NCBI GenBank assembly: GCA_963839475.1 | Contig: CAWIVH010000001.1 | Coordinates: 62,001-126,000, forward strand | Source of the DNA: CAWIVH01 sp963839475 | GTDB taxonomy: Bacteria; Acidobacteriota; UBA6911 | Length of the DNA stretch: 64,000 nt | Reading direction: 5' to 3' | In this document: positions 35,581 through 44,623 of the stretch, piece after piece | How the letters are laid out: every line of letters starts with the position of its first letter | Numbering within the stretch: the first letter of the stretch is position 1 | The notes under the pieces: model-generated | Databases searched by the model: none | Seen by the model: only the letters and a program-made list of their open reading frames with translations | Told to the model about the DNA's origin: nothing | Translations under genes and position numbers: made by a program

Positions 35581-36460
35581 ATGAACGATGTCATGCAGTT
35601 TCTTCAGACCACATTCGGCCCATTGGTGTTCATCTTCACCGTGTCGAACCTGGCGGCCATGGGCCTCCAAGTGAGGATGCCCGAGGTTGCCGTGGCGTTG
35701 CGGAACAAGAAATCCCTGGCGCTGATCTTCGTGTGGGGCTGGGTGTTGGGGCCGGCGTTCGGCTATCTGATCACCCGGGTTCTTCCTCTGGAGGAGCCCT
35801 ACGTGGTCGTGGTGTTCCTCGCCAGCCTGGCGCCCTGCGCGCCGTTCCTCCAGCAGATGGTGGGAAAAGCCCGCGGCGACATGGGCTTCGCGGGAGCCCT
35901 CATACCGCTGGTGGCGGTCGGCACGGTGGTGTTGATGCCATTGATGGCCCCCCTGTTGATCAAGGGGCTGACGATCAGCACCTGGGCGCTCGCGAAACCG
36001 CTCCTCCTGACCATCCTGCTGCCACTGGTGGTTGGAGCGGCGATCCGGCATTACGCCGACAACGGTGGCAACCAGGATCTTCCCGGCGGTCAAGGGGCTG
36101 GCCCTGCTCTCCACATTGCTGACGATCTTGTGGTGCCTGGTGATCTACGGCAGGGGAATGCTCAACACGGCGGGCAAATTTGCCCTCCTTTCCATGACCC
36201 TGTTCATGGTCGGGATGGGCCTGATCACGTATCGCTTCGGCTTCGGCATGAAACAGAATCAGCGCAGCGTCATGGCGCTGGGGATGGGCACGCGTAACGT
36301 CGCCGCGGTGTTGGCGGCGGCACTGGCCATTCCGAACGCGGACCCGCGCATCGTGGTGATGACCATCATGTGGACGTTGTGGTCGGTTGTCCTCGCGGCC
36401 ATTGGAGCCAAAATATTCGCCAAACAGGCCGGCAAGACCGGTGTGGGAGGTGCGGCATGA
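35581..36460 (+). pseudogene. BASS-type (bile acid:sodium symporter-like) transporter, one frameshift
   Basis: Membrane transporter of about 290 residues when the two frames are joined. The first part (MNDVMQFLQTTFGPLVFIF, VLGPAFGYLITRVL, FLASLAPCAPFLQQM) has the BASS/ACR3 fold pattern. After HYAD, near 36055-36066, the protein continues in another frame (ATRIFPAVKGLALL, GMGTRNVAAVLAAAL, the last resembling the conserved crossover motif). The normal family length is restored by joining, so a single-base indel is the only damage. The substrate could be an organic anion, arsenite or a sulfur oxyanion; the sequence alone cannot decide. The second part ends in ATGA overlapping the ATG at 36457. 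Confidence 0.85.
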
Positions 36461-38272
36461 ACAATTATTCTCTCCAAGATCCGCTGGCCCCGCCCGCTCG
36501 CGGGACTGCAGGGGATCACGCTGGCCGACGTCCCGCGGGAGGTCTCGGCGGGCGTCACCCTGGCCGCCCTGATGATCCCGCTGAACATCGGCTACGCGCA
36601 GGTCGCCGGCCTGCCCCCCGCAGCCGGTCTCTACGCGGCCATCATCCCGCTGGTGGTCTTCGCCCTGCTCAGCAGCTCGCGACACCTGGTCACGAGCCCC
36701 GACGCTTCCATGGCCACCCTGGTCGGGGCCGCCCTGGTCGCCTTCGCCGCGCCCGGGGACCCGCTGCGCATGCAATACGCCCTGGCGCTGGCTGTGGTGT
36801 GCGCGTTGTTGTTTTTCATCTTCTGGATCTTCCGGCTGGCCTTCCTCGCCAACTTTCTCTCGCGCGCCGTGATGGCGGGATTCATCACCGGGCTCGGCGT
36901 CGAGGTGTTCACCAACCAGGTCAGGAAGATCCTCGCCGCTCCCCATGTGAGCGACGCCACGTCGGGCTTGCTGGCCGTGGCGGAGCACCTCAAGGAGACC
37001 TTGGCGACCTCGGTGAACACCGAGGGTTACTTCGTGGAGGTCCTGGCCCTGATCCACTCCATTCCGCGTGCCAACCTCTACTCGGTGGCGGTCGGGGTGA
37101 GCGCCTTCCTGATCATCCGGCTGATGAAACGGTATGCCCCCAAAGTCCCCGGGGCTTTGGTGGCCCTGGTGCTGCTGACGACCCTCGTCGCGATGCTCGA
37201 CCTTCCGTCGAAAGGGGTCGCCGTGCTCGGCAACACGATCCCCTCGGGGCTCCCGGCGTTGACCCTGCCCACCATCCCGCTGGCGGACTACCTGCGGCTC
37301 CTGCCGGGCGCCCTGGCCATCGTGGCCATTCTCCTGTGCGAAGGCCTGCTGGTGGTCCGCAGCTACAGCAACAAGTACGGCTACAAGGCCGACGGCGACC
37401 AGATGTTGTTCGCCTACGGTGCGGCCAACCTGGCAGCCGCCTTCACCGGGTCGCTGGTCACGGGCAACAGCCCGTCCCGCTCGGCGGCGATGGATGCCTC
37501 GGGCGCGCGCAGCCAGTTGCCCAGCCTGGTGGCGGCCGGCACGATCGCGGTGGTGATGCTCTTCTTCACCGGCTTGCTGGCGTACCTGCCGAATGCGGCC
37601 CTGGCCGGGATCGTGGCCAACGCCGTGCTGTCGCTGATTGAGGTCCACGAGTTCCGCGAGCTTTGGCGGATGCGCCGTTCGGAATTCTGGATCGCCACGG
37701 TCTGCCTGCTGAGCGTGCTGGCCCTGGGTCCGTTGCGCGCCGTCATGATTGCCTTTCTTCTTTCGGTCATCGATGTGATCCGGCGCGCGTCCCGTCCGGA
37801 AACTTCGGCGCTCCTGGAAGCGCCCGACGGCAGTCATTTTCTCCCCGCGGAGGGCGGGCAGTCCGCCGCTTCTTCCGGCCTGATGGTGTATCGCTTCGGC
37901 GCTCCGCTCTACTTCGCCAACGCCACCCTCTTCCTCGACGACGTCGAGCGGTTGGTCTCTCAGGCGCCCGCCCCTGTCCGTTGGTTTGTGCTGGATGCGC
38001 AGGCGATGGTCGATGTCGACACAACTGGCGCGGGGGTCCTTCGTCAGGCAATCACCATGCTGAAGAACCGGAACATCACGGTTGCCGTCAGCCGAGCCGA
38101 CCGGTCCTTCCGCTCGTGGCTAGAGCGGTACGATCTGATGGAATTGATCGCCCCGGGCCGATTCTATCCGACCAACCGGCACGCGGCTCAGGCGTTCCGG
38201 CAGGCTCCGGAGAGCGCAGCTGCGGTGTCTGATGCCGGGGATTTGCCTAAGCGTCAGGAAGGAGGAGCCTGA
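36457..38272 (+). CDS. SulP family anion transporter with STAS domain
   Basis: Sulfate-permease-family transporter of about 600 residues: an N-terminal membrane domain (VSAGVTLAALMIPLNIGYAQ, LPPAAGLYAAIIPL, SSRHLVTSPDASMATLVGA, TGNSPSRSAAMDASGARSQL, ALIEVHEF-like SLIEVHEFRELW) and a C-terminal STAS domain from about residue 455 (VYRFGAPLYFANATLF, WFVLDAQAMVDVDTTGA). The start is uncertain. The ATG at 36457 overlaps the previous stop, but its frame must shift by one base near 36475 to join; the first in-frame ATG, 36569 or 36572, would remove the first helix. Transport of sulfate or a related oxyanion, possibly linked to desulfonation, is inferred. Confidence 0.88.
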
Positions 38273-38375
38273 TGCCAAGTTCGACCACGTGAGCCGCGAG
38301 TCCACGGAAGGTGAGTTCGAATCGTATCTCGAGCATCAGAACGACTCCGGCGGGAATTCAAACCGGCCCTCGTGA
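38271..38375 (+). pseudogene. DUF2490 remnant, internally deleted
   Basis: A 35-codon piece overlapping the SulP stop codon. AKFDHVSRE matches the SRFDKVSRN segment and EFESYLEHQNDSGGNSNR matches the LEWYFEHQNDSGGSSNR segment of the DUF2490 protein at 21088; about 15 codons between are lost and a stop follows early. It is on the plus strand while the other two family members are on the minus strand. Confidence 0.85.
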
Positions 38376-38404
38376 CCTGAACGGTTGGAGAGGAATACGA
38401 AACC

Positions 38405-39181
38405 ATGGATATGAAAAACTTCACTCTCCATTGGCGAGAATATTCAGCTGAGTTTCTTGGCACAGCTCTGCTGTTGCTGTTCGGGCTTTCCTTGGTCATC
38501 ATTATGTTTGGAGAAGGCAGCCCCGCGGCACAGGTCATCCCGAATATCAAAATGCGGCAAATCATCACCGGTTTCCTGTTTGGGTCTATCGGTGCATCGA
38601 TTGCGATTTCCCCTATCGGCAAAGTCAGTGGAGCGCATATCAACCCGGTCGTCACGCTTGCATTCCGTCTGATGGGCAAGCTCAATGTACGCACTACTTT
38701 GGGCTATATCATCGTTCAGCTGGCGGGAGCGGTGGTCGGCTCGTGGCCGCTTCTGATCTGGGGATCTCTGGGAAAGAGTGTTGCTTTCGGAGCCACACTG
38801 CCCGGCCAGGGTTACGATACCCTGACGGTCCTGATGGGCGAGATCGTCACAACGTTCGCCTTGATAGTGGCGCTGTGCGTGTTTCTTGGCTTCAAGATGA
38901 TTCGACCTTATACGCCGTTGATGATGCCGTTTCTCTATGCCGTCATGGTGCCTCTGGAAGCGTCTATTTCTGGGACCAGCACAAATCCGGCGCGCAGTTT
39001 CGGTCCGGCGATCGTGTCCGGGCAGTGGGGAGGATGGTGGATCTATTGGATCGGTCCGGTAGTGGGGATGCTGGCGGGCATCCTGGGCTGCAGCTTCCTG
39101 GTAAAACGAATTGAAATCGCGAAACTCTATCATTTCGAAAGCGACAAACGTCGATTCTTTAAAACACAAGTGGAAAAGTAG
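38405..39181 (+). CDS. Aquaporin / MIP family channel
   Basis: Membrane channel of 258 residues with six helices and the two half-helix loops: GAHINPVVTL (NPV instead of NPA) and STNPARSFGPA (canonical NPA with the selectivity Arg). GGAGAGG precedes the ATG. The first loop's Ala-to-Val change can widen or alter selectivity; MIP proteins also conduct neutral small acids or metalloids. It follows the SulP gene by about 130 bases on the same strand, across the DUF2490 remnant. A role in moving a neutral sulfur or arsenic species is speculation. Confidence 0.93.
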   Translation: MDMKNFTLHWREYSAEFLGTALLLLFGLSLVIIMFGEGSPAAQVIPNIKMRQIITGFLFGSIGASIAISPIGKVSGAHINPVVTLAFRLMGKLNVRTTLGYIIVQLAGAVVGSWPLLIWGSLGKSVAFGATLPGQGYDTLTVLMGEIVTTFALIVALCVFLGFKMIRPYTPLMMPFLYAVMVPLEASISGTSTNPARSFGPAIVSGQWGGWWIYWIGPVVGMLAGILGCSFLVKRIEIAKLYHFESDKRRFFKTQVEK

Positions 39182-39383
39182 GAAAGATCCGGATTGAAAA
39201 AGCTGAACGCAGCCGCGGAATCAGTGACGGCATTTCGGATCCCCCCAGAGCCGGGTCGGGACACGCTCGTGTAGCCAGGAAAAATCGAATTGCCGGGGAC
39301 TGTACCAACGTTTAGTAGACCATCCTTCCTGATTTCCTCTAATCTCTCCCTGTAATGTCAGGGGCACACGCGCCATATCGGCG

Positions 39384-39560
39384 CTCAAAGGACAAAAAGT
39401 CTTCGTCCATTGCCGGACTGGCTCCCGCGTCGTTGCCCTCATGATGATCTATTACGCGCTCGAGGAAGGGATGCCCATGGACAAAGCCGAGCAGGAGGCC
39501 AAGAAGACGGGCGCGACGCACCCGCAGGTCATCGAGGTCGCGAAGCAGGTCATCGTCGCC
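39384..39560 (+). pseudogene. Tyrosine-phosphatase-like (DUF442-type) fragment
   Basis: About 58 codons: KGQKVFVHCRTGSRVVALMMIYYALEEG contains the P-loop HCRTGSR of dual-specificity phosphatase-like proteins, followed by the C-terminal helix (DKAEQEAKKTGATHPQVIEVAKQVI). The N-terminal half is absent and no start is available. Proteins of this kind occur fused or next to sulfur-handling MBL or rhodanese genes. Confidence 0.75.
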
Positions 39561-39630
39561 AGAAGAAATAGTCCGGGGCGTGCTGATCCGAAAATGACGC
39601 TGACAGCACGGGTGGTCGGGCCGGTGAAAA

Positions 39631-39699
39631 GGAGTATCGGGTGTCGTATCTCCCCGGGGATTCGGACAGCGGCATGTTCGGCGGCAATTCGAACTGAAG
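39631..39699 (+). pseudogene. Exact 66-bp piece of the glycosidase gene
   Basis: Bases 39631-39696 are identical to 55809-55874, inside the glycosidase gene, and in the same orientation. They encode EYRVSYLPGDSDSGMFGG plus NSN, then a stop. Perfect identity without selection implies very recent transfer, or an assembly artefact. Confidence 0.9.
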
Positions 39700-39988
39700 G
39701 ATTCTCCTCGCGGAATGCCTCGGTAGCCGGCCTGCCCGTCAATTTTGATGGTTTCCTAAAGCTGTAAACATCCTGTAAATTTACCAATGCTGGTTCTCGC
39801 GAAGATTGGGCACAACTAAGCGAACCATAATCTTGGGGCAATTTAGTTGGGGCGTCTGATTCTCGCCATGGCGCGGTATCGATCGCGGCTCCGAATCCAG
39901 TGAAAGGACTGACTTTCGAGCCCCACTACGACACCCGTGCTCAGGACACCGATTTTTGACAGGTGAATTTGTGACGAGATTGCCCTGC

Positions 39989-42260
39989 ATGAAAAGATTA
40001 TCCGGGATCTGCATCGGTTTGCTCCTGCTGATCCTCGACACGCCCTGCGCTTCCGCCGCCGGCCCCAAGCGGGTCCTCATCCTGGATCCGTTTGAACGCG
40101 ATGTCGCTCCGTTCCATGCCCCGGTATCGGCGTTCCGCAGCACGCTGGCGCAGGAGTTAGGAGAGCGGGTCGACTTCTACGAGGTCCCCCTGGACCTGGG
40201 GCGATTTGACGACCCGGAAAAGGAAGGTCCTTTGGTGGCATTCCTGGAAGGCCGGCTCAAAAACCATCCGGTGGATCTCGTAGTGCCCATCGGCGGGGCG
40301 AGTGTGCAGTTTGCCGCTTCGCATCGCGGACGCCTTTTCCCGGACACGCCGGTATTGCTGGTCGCTCCGGACCCGCGGATGGTGCCACCCGGTTTTCTGG
40401 GGACCCATGACGCCATCGTGACTCACAAGGTCAATCTTCCGGGCATGATCGAAGATATCCTGCAGATGGAGCCGCAGACCGCCAACATCGCGGTGGTGTT
40501 CGGCTCTTCCGAACTGGAGAGGTTCTGGGTCAAGGAGTGCCGGCGCGAGTTTCAGCCTTTCACCAATCGGGTGAAGTTCGCATGGCTTGACGGTTTGTCT
40601 TTGAAGCAACTACTGGAGCGTTGCGCCGCACTCCCGCCACACTCGTTCATCCTGCATGTGATGTTCCTGGCGGATGCTGAAGGCGTTACCTTCGAGAACC
40701 AGGAGGCGATCCGGCGCCTGCACGAAACCGCCAATGCGCCGATCTTTGGATATTTCGCGAGTGACCTGGGTATGGGGGCCATCGGCGGCCGGCTTTATCC
40801 GGATTCCGCCATCGGTAGCGCGGCAGGCCGCGCAGCGATCCGGATGCTGCGACGGTGAGAGGCCGGAGGGCGTCATGCCTCATCTGATCGAGGCGACGGC
40901 CCCAACCTATGATTGGCGCGAACTCCAACGCTGGAACATCAGCGAGGAACGCCTGCCCGCCGGCAGCATCATCCGGTTTCGCCAGCCAAGCTTCTGGGAG
41001 CTATACCGGTGGCCAATCGCCGGCACTTTCTTGTTTTCCCTTCTCCAAGCCGCTTTGATCGTCGGTTTGCTGGTGAACCGGGCCAAACGACGCCAAGGTG
41101 AGGTGGAGGCGGCACTGCTCGCCGATATCTCGTCAAGGTTTGTGAATCTTCCACCCGGTGAAGTGGACGGCGAGATCATGGATGCAGAGCGCCGCATCTG
41201 TGAGTTGCTCGACCTCGATCTTGCGGCACTTTGGCAGTGGTCGGATGAGTCCCCGGGTGTCCTTACGCCCACCCACGTCTACACACGGCAAGGTCTGCAA
41301 GCTCCCGGGCAGATGCGCAAAGAGCAGTTCCCCTGGTATGAACAGCAGATGCTGGCTGGCCGCACAGTCGTCGTTTCTTCCTTGGATAAGCTGCCGGCCG
41401 AGGCAGCTGTTGACCGGGAAACCTGCCGCCTTTTGGGCATCAAATCGAATCTGACCCTCCCGCTCTCGGTGGGGGGCAAGCCACCCGTTGGCATCCTGGG
41501 CTTCAATGCCCTGCGGAGGGAACACGACTGGCCGGACCCGCTGATAAAACGGCTGCGAATGGTCGCGCAGATATTTGCCAATGCCCTGGCGCGAAAGCAG
41601 GCCGAGGCAACGCTGCACGATTTGACCGGGCGTCTGATAAACGCTCACGAGGCGGAGCGTGCCCGACTCGCGCGCGAACTGCATGACGACATTACCCAGC
41701 GGCTCGCCCGGCTGGCGATTGACGCAGGCCGCGTCCAAGGCGGCTCCGACGGAGTCTCGGCAGGAGAGACGATGCGCTCAGTACGCGACGGTTTGGTACG
41801 CCTGAGCGAAGACATTCACTCCCTGTCGTATCGGCTTCATCCCTCGTTGCTGGAGGATCTTGGTCTAGCGGAAGCATTGAAGGCGGAGTGCGAGCGGTTC
41901 TCGCGGCAGGAGTCCGTAGCCACCGCCCTGAACTTGCGCGAGGTACCCTCTTTCATTCCGCCTGACACGGCGCTCTGCCTGTTTCGCGTGGCGCAGGAAG
42001 CGCTCCGTAACGTGGCCCGTCACGCCCGGGCTCGCGGGATAGAAGTCTCGATAAGGATCGTGGAAGACGGTCTCCAGCTGGCCGTTATTGACGACGGCAT
42101 CGGCTTCGGGCCCGCCACACCGCGAGCCGGTCACAGCCTCGGGCTGGCCGGTATGAGGGAGAGGTTGCGTCTTCTTGGCGGCGAACTCGAGATTGAAAGC
42201 ACACCCGGCAAGGGCACGACCATCCTCGCCTGGGCGCCGTGGAAGGAAGGGCAGTCATGA
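39989..42260 (+). pseudogene. Binding-protein/GAF/NarX-type sensor kinase, one frameshift
   Basis: Membrane sensor kinase of about 755 residues once joined. A signal peptide (MKRLSGICIGLLLLILDTPC) leads into an ABC substrate-binding-like periplasmic domain (RVLILDPFERDVAPF, VDLVVPIGGASVQFA). After AAIRMLR near 40850 a one-base insertion creates a stop. The next frame continues with ERPEGVMPHLIEATAPTYDWREL, a membrane helix (WPIAGTFLFSLLQAALIVGLLV), a GAF domain closely like that of the kinase at 29117, HisKA_3 (RARLARELHDDITQRLARL) and HATPase (RVAQEALRNVARHA, DDGIGF). Without the indel it would be complete. GTG 39971 is an alternative start. The NarL regulator overlaps its end. Confidence 0.87.
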
Positions 42261-42907
42261 GCAGCGTGCGGCGTCCCCGGATACTGCTGGCCGACGACCA
42301 CCGCCTGGTGGCCGAAGGAGTGAAGAGCCTGCTCAGCGCCGAGTTTGAACTGGTGGGGGTGGTCGAGGATGGCCGTGCCCTGATTGAAGCGGCGCGGAAG
42401 CTTCGGCCCGACGTGATCGTGGCCGACATCACCATGCCGCACCTGAACGGCATCGACGCGCTCGCGCAACTGAAGCAGGACGACGAGCAGGTTCGGGTGG
42501 TCTTTCTCACCATGCACCCGGAGGTGGCTTACGCAAGGCGCGCGCTTGAAGCCGGTGCCTTGGGCTACGTGCTCAAACACTCGGCCCCGTCCGAGTTGAT
42601 CGCCGCCATTCGTGCGGCTCTGGACGGCAAGACCTGGCTGACTCCTGCGGTGGCGGGAGAGGTACTGCAGTCCATGAAACGCGAGCCCGAAAAAGCCAGC
42701 GATCCCGTGGCATCGCTCACACCGCGGCAACTGGAGATTCTCCAGTTGCTGGCGGAAGGTCACTCGGCGAAGGAGATCGGCGCCGCGCTGGAGATCTCGG
42801 CCCGAACGGTGGAGTTCCACAAATACCAGATGATGGAAAGGCTGGCCGTGCACACCAGCGCCGAACTTGTTCACTTCGCGATCAAGCACGGCATCGTGGA
42901 AATCTGA
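42257..42907 (+). CDS. NarL-family response regulator
   Basis: Response regulator of 216 residues: receiver with LLADDHRLVAEGV, phosphorylation Asp 57 in VIVADITMPHLNG and Lys in GYVLKHS, then a LuxR helix-turn-helix (LTPRQLEILQLLAEGHSAKEIGAALEISARTVEFHKYQMMERL). The ATG overlaps the sensor kinase stop (ATGA), so the pair is cognate. Longer starts at 42239 lack a ribosome site. Confidence 0.94.
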   Translation: MSSVRRPRILLADDHRLVAEGVKSLLSAEFELVGVVEDGRALIEAARKLRPDVIVADITMPHLNGIDALAQLKQDDEQVRVVFLTMHPEVAYARRALEAGALGYVLKHSAPSELIAAIRAALDGKTWLTPAVAGEVLQSMKREPEKASDPVASLTPRQLEILQLLAEGHSAKEIGAALEISARTVEFHKYQMMERLAVHTSAELVHFAIKHGIVEI

Positions 42908-42947
42908 GGTTCCATCCTGTAAGCGCTGACTTAGGAGCTTCCGCCGC

Positions 42948-43013
42948 GTGGACCTGGACCTGGACGTCGACCTGGACCTGGACCTGGACGTCGACGTGGA
43001 CCTGGACTTGGAC
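42948..43013 (+). repeat. Hexanucleotide repeat, 11 units
   Basis: Eleven 6-base units of the form (C/G)T(G/C)GAC with few changes (CTGGAC, GTGGAC, GTCGAC, TTGGAC). On the plus strand one frame would read alternating Leu/Val-Asp. A 12-unit relative is at 56358-56429. Both are intergenic just after a plus-strand gene. Confidence 0.85.
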
Positions 43014-43056
43014 TATTCTGTCCAACCTGAACTTCCGCAAGCTTGATGTCTCTCAG

Positions 43057-43196
43057 GCAGGATCTTCTTCATTTCCAATCCTCAGAATCGACTTTGCCCA
43101 TATCCGATACCTTGGCCTCGCAATCCTTCGCTTCCTTCTCGGTCCACACGCCACAGAAATCCGCAAACTCGTCCCGGTGCCGGTGACGCGATTCCC
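43057..43196 (-). pseudogene. VapB-type antitoxin C-terminal relic
   Basis: Close copy of the end of the antitoxin gene at 44620-44880 and the start of its toxin: HRDEFADFCGVWTEKEAKD and VSDMGKVDSEDWK are kept, with Phe-to-Cys after KD and a 2-base insertion near 43187. The DNA match runs from about 43057 to 43196. The N-terminal ribbon-helix part is missing. Confidence 0.88.
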
Positions 43197-43198
43197 TG

Positions 43199-43256
43199 AT
43201 CCCTCGGCAATGTTCAATGGAATGGACAGGGAGGCACGACGGAGTTCATCAGCCAT
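43199..43256 (-). pseudogene. Four-helix-bundle (S23/IVS-type) protein fragment
   Basis: Codes MADELRRASLSIPLNIAEGSG, the signature opening of the four-helix-bundle family (23S intervening-sequence protein group). It is joined directly to the VapB relic, so the two were brought together by deletion or recombination. Nothing else of the gene remains. Confidence 0.75.
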
Positions 43257-43467
43257 TACTGTATATCGGGGGGCAAGCTATCAGCAATGACTGCTGCCAC
43301 CGAAGAAACGCATCGCTGTTTGAAGACATCCAGCAGCGGAAGTTCACGATGGACAGAATAGTCCAGTCGCATGCAAAGTCAAGGCGTCCAGGCTTCCAAG
43401 TCCGGATCGATCTCCCTTATCTGCTGCCATCCCGGAGCGGGCCCGTCACCCGGAGCACGAGTGCCAT

Positions 43468-43866
43468 CTACCAGAGGGTGCGCAGGTGGGTGTAGCTCTG
43501 CAGCGCCTCGTCCCGGGTCAGCAGAATCCCGTTGTGGTGACGGGCGGTAGCGACGATCATCTGGTCCGCCGGATCGCCGTGGAATGGCTGCGGCAGTTCA
43601 CAAGACTCGACGAGGATTTCGGGCGTTAGCTCCGCCACGTAGAGCCCTGCGGCTCCACACGCTTCCTGGAGCCATTGGCGAAAGGGCCGGTCCAGGGTCA
43701 GCTGCCGTTTCTCCACCTTTTTGGCGATTTCCCATATCGAGATTGCGGAGATCCAGACTCCGTCGCCCGCGGCGGCCCGCCGGATTGCGGCTTTGGCCCG
43801 GCGCGAAAGACGGTGGTCGGCGGTGATCCACCAGATCCATGCGTGGGTGTCAAGGAAGGTCCGCAT
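43468..43866 (-). CDS. PIN-domain toxin (VapC-like)
   Basis: Toxin RNase of 132 residues. MRTFLDTHAWIWWITADHRLS has the first catalytic Asp, ISAISIWEIAKKVEKRQLTL the conserved Glu, and HGDPADQMIVATARHHNGILLTRDEAL the later Asp residues, matching the PIN subfamily found with Phd/YefM antitoxins. The start at 43866 overlaps the antitoxin gene by 17 bases. Confidence 0.92.
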   Translation of the reverse strand: MRTFLDTHAWIWWITADHRLSRRAKAAIRRAAAGDGVWISAISIWEIAKKVEKRQLTLDRPFRQWLQEACGAAGLYVAELTPEILVESCELPQPFHGDPADQMIVATARHHNGILLTRDEALQSYTHLRTLW

Positions 43867-44083
43867 TCCACTTTTCCCCGGTCCCGAACACGTCGCCCTC
43901 CTCCTTGAGAATGCTCGCGGCCAGGGACGAGGAGGCTGTCCTGTCCCGCGAGTATGGCACGACGCGCACAATCGGGTTGCCGCGCTTCGTCACGATGACC
44001 GGAGCCCTCGTCTGTACAATGCGATCCATGATTTTCAGGCATTGGTCCTTGAACTTGCCTGCCGGAATTGTTTTCATGCTCAT
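43850..44083 (-). CDS. Phd/YefM-type antitoxin
   Basis: Antitoxin of 77 residues (start 44083; MKTIPAG at 44077 is equally possible). AGKFKDQCLKIMDRIVQTRAPVIVTKRGNPIVRVVPY is the Phd/YefM DNA-binding fold; the acidic C-terminus (LKEEGDVFGTGEKW) should mask the toxin. An 18-base perfect palindrome just upstream is a likely autoregulatory operator. Confidence 0.92.
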   Translation of the reverse strand: MSMKTIPAGKFKDQCLKIMDRIVQTRAPVIVTKRGNPIVRVVPYSRDRTASSSLAASILKEEGDVFGTGEKWNADLP

Positions 44084-44091
44084 ATAGTAGC

Positions 44092-44109
44092 CATGGCCAT
44101 ATGGCCATG
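44092..44109. promoter_or_regulatory. Palindromic operator candidate
   Basis: CATGGCCATATGGCCATG is a perfect 18-base palindrome ending nine bases before the antitoxin start. Phd/YefM antitoxins repress their own operons at such palindromes, so this is the likely binding site. Confidence 0.65.
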
Positions 44110-44161
44110 TCAATATAAGAGCGTTTACCCTTGAGGGCCAACTCACGAATGCCTCAAGGAC

Positions 44162-44208
44162 CCTCGCCTGCAGGGCGAGGAGTGTTCACCATCCTCGATG
44201 GGAACACT
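44162..44208 (-). terminator. Two hairpins between the toxin-antitoxin pairs
   Basis: Stem CCTCGCC/GGCGAGG (44162-44180, 5-base loop) next to GTGTTC/GAACAC (44183-44208, wide loop). They lie downstream of the minus-strand VapC-like gene and upstream of the other pair, so they may separate the two transcripts. Confidence 0.5.
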
Positions 44209-44224
44209 AAGGCGATTTAGTCCA

Positions 44225-44623
44225 TTACCTTCCCGCACCCCATAATAGGAGGCCCGGCACCCGGGCAAAGTGCGCGTCGAATGTAACCAAATGCGATCCG
44301 CTTTCCGTGGCATGGGAGGCGATCCAGACGTCGTTCATAGGAATGGGCGTGCCGGCCTTCATCAGGCGATGCTTGATAATGCCGAAGATATCCGCTGTCT
44401 CCCTGGTAGCGGGAAGAATGCGCACGGTGCTTCGCCGCAGAAAATCGTCGAGTCGCCCGCGATTCTCGGACTCCTTCCGTCCGCCCCGGAATCCTGCGTA
44501 GAGCTCGCCCAAAACAAACACCGACATAAACGTCATGTCGGCACGTCCGAGCGCATCCAGAACTCTCTGGTCTCCGGACAACAATCGTGTGTAGGCATTG
44601 GTATCCAGCAGGATCTTCTTCAT
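44225..44623 (-). CDS. vapC: VapC-type PIN-domain toxin
   Basis: PIN RNase of 132 residues: MKKILLDTNAYTRLL (first Asp), MSVFVLGELYAGFRGG (Glu), PIPMNDVWIASHATESGSHLVTFDAHFARV (remaining Asp residues). ATG at 44623 overlaps the antitoxin stop in ATGA, so the two are translationally coupled. VapC toxins cut tRNA or rRNA. The pair has a partial copy about 1.5 kb away at 43057. Confidence 0.93.
   Translation of the reverse strand: MKKILLDTNAYTRLLSGDQRVLDALGRADMTFMSVFVLGELYAGFRGGRKESENRGRLDDFLRRSTVRILPATRETADIFGIIKHRLMKAGTPIPMNDVWIASHATESGSHLVTFDAHFARVPGLLLWGAGR

Larger units (their letters stand above)
39182..39955. other. Intergenic gene-debris region
   Basis: About 770 bases with no intact gene. 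It contains a phosphatase-like fragment (39384-39560) and an exact 66-base piece of the glycosidase gene (39631-39696). The 109-codon frame at 39441-39767 joins these by chance and is not a real gene. Confidence 0.7.
42908..43467. other. Intergenic with hexamer repeat and chimeric relics
   Basis: About 560 bases between the NarL gene and the PIN toxin. It holds the hexamer repeat (42948-43013), a VapB antitoxin fragment (43057-43196) and the first 20 codons of a four-helix-bundle protein (43199-43256). From 43260 to 43467 I recognise nothing. Confidence 0.65.

Noticed and set aside
35975..37837. 620-codon minus-strand frame
   Set aside because: Antisense to the SulP and transporter genes with Gln/His/Arg-rich nonsense sequence; the plus-strand proteins have clear family motifs.
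39441..39767. 109-codon frame joining the phosphatase and glycosidase pieces
   Set aside because: It begins mid-domain and crosses unrelated debris; the glycosidase piece is in another frame.
42948..43013. CRISPR array
   Set aside because: The units are 6 bases long with no spacers; it is a simple tandem repeat.
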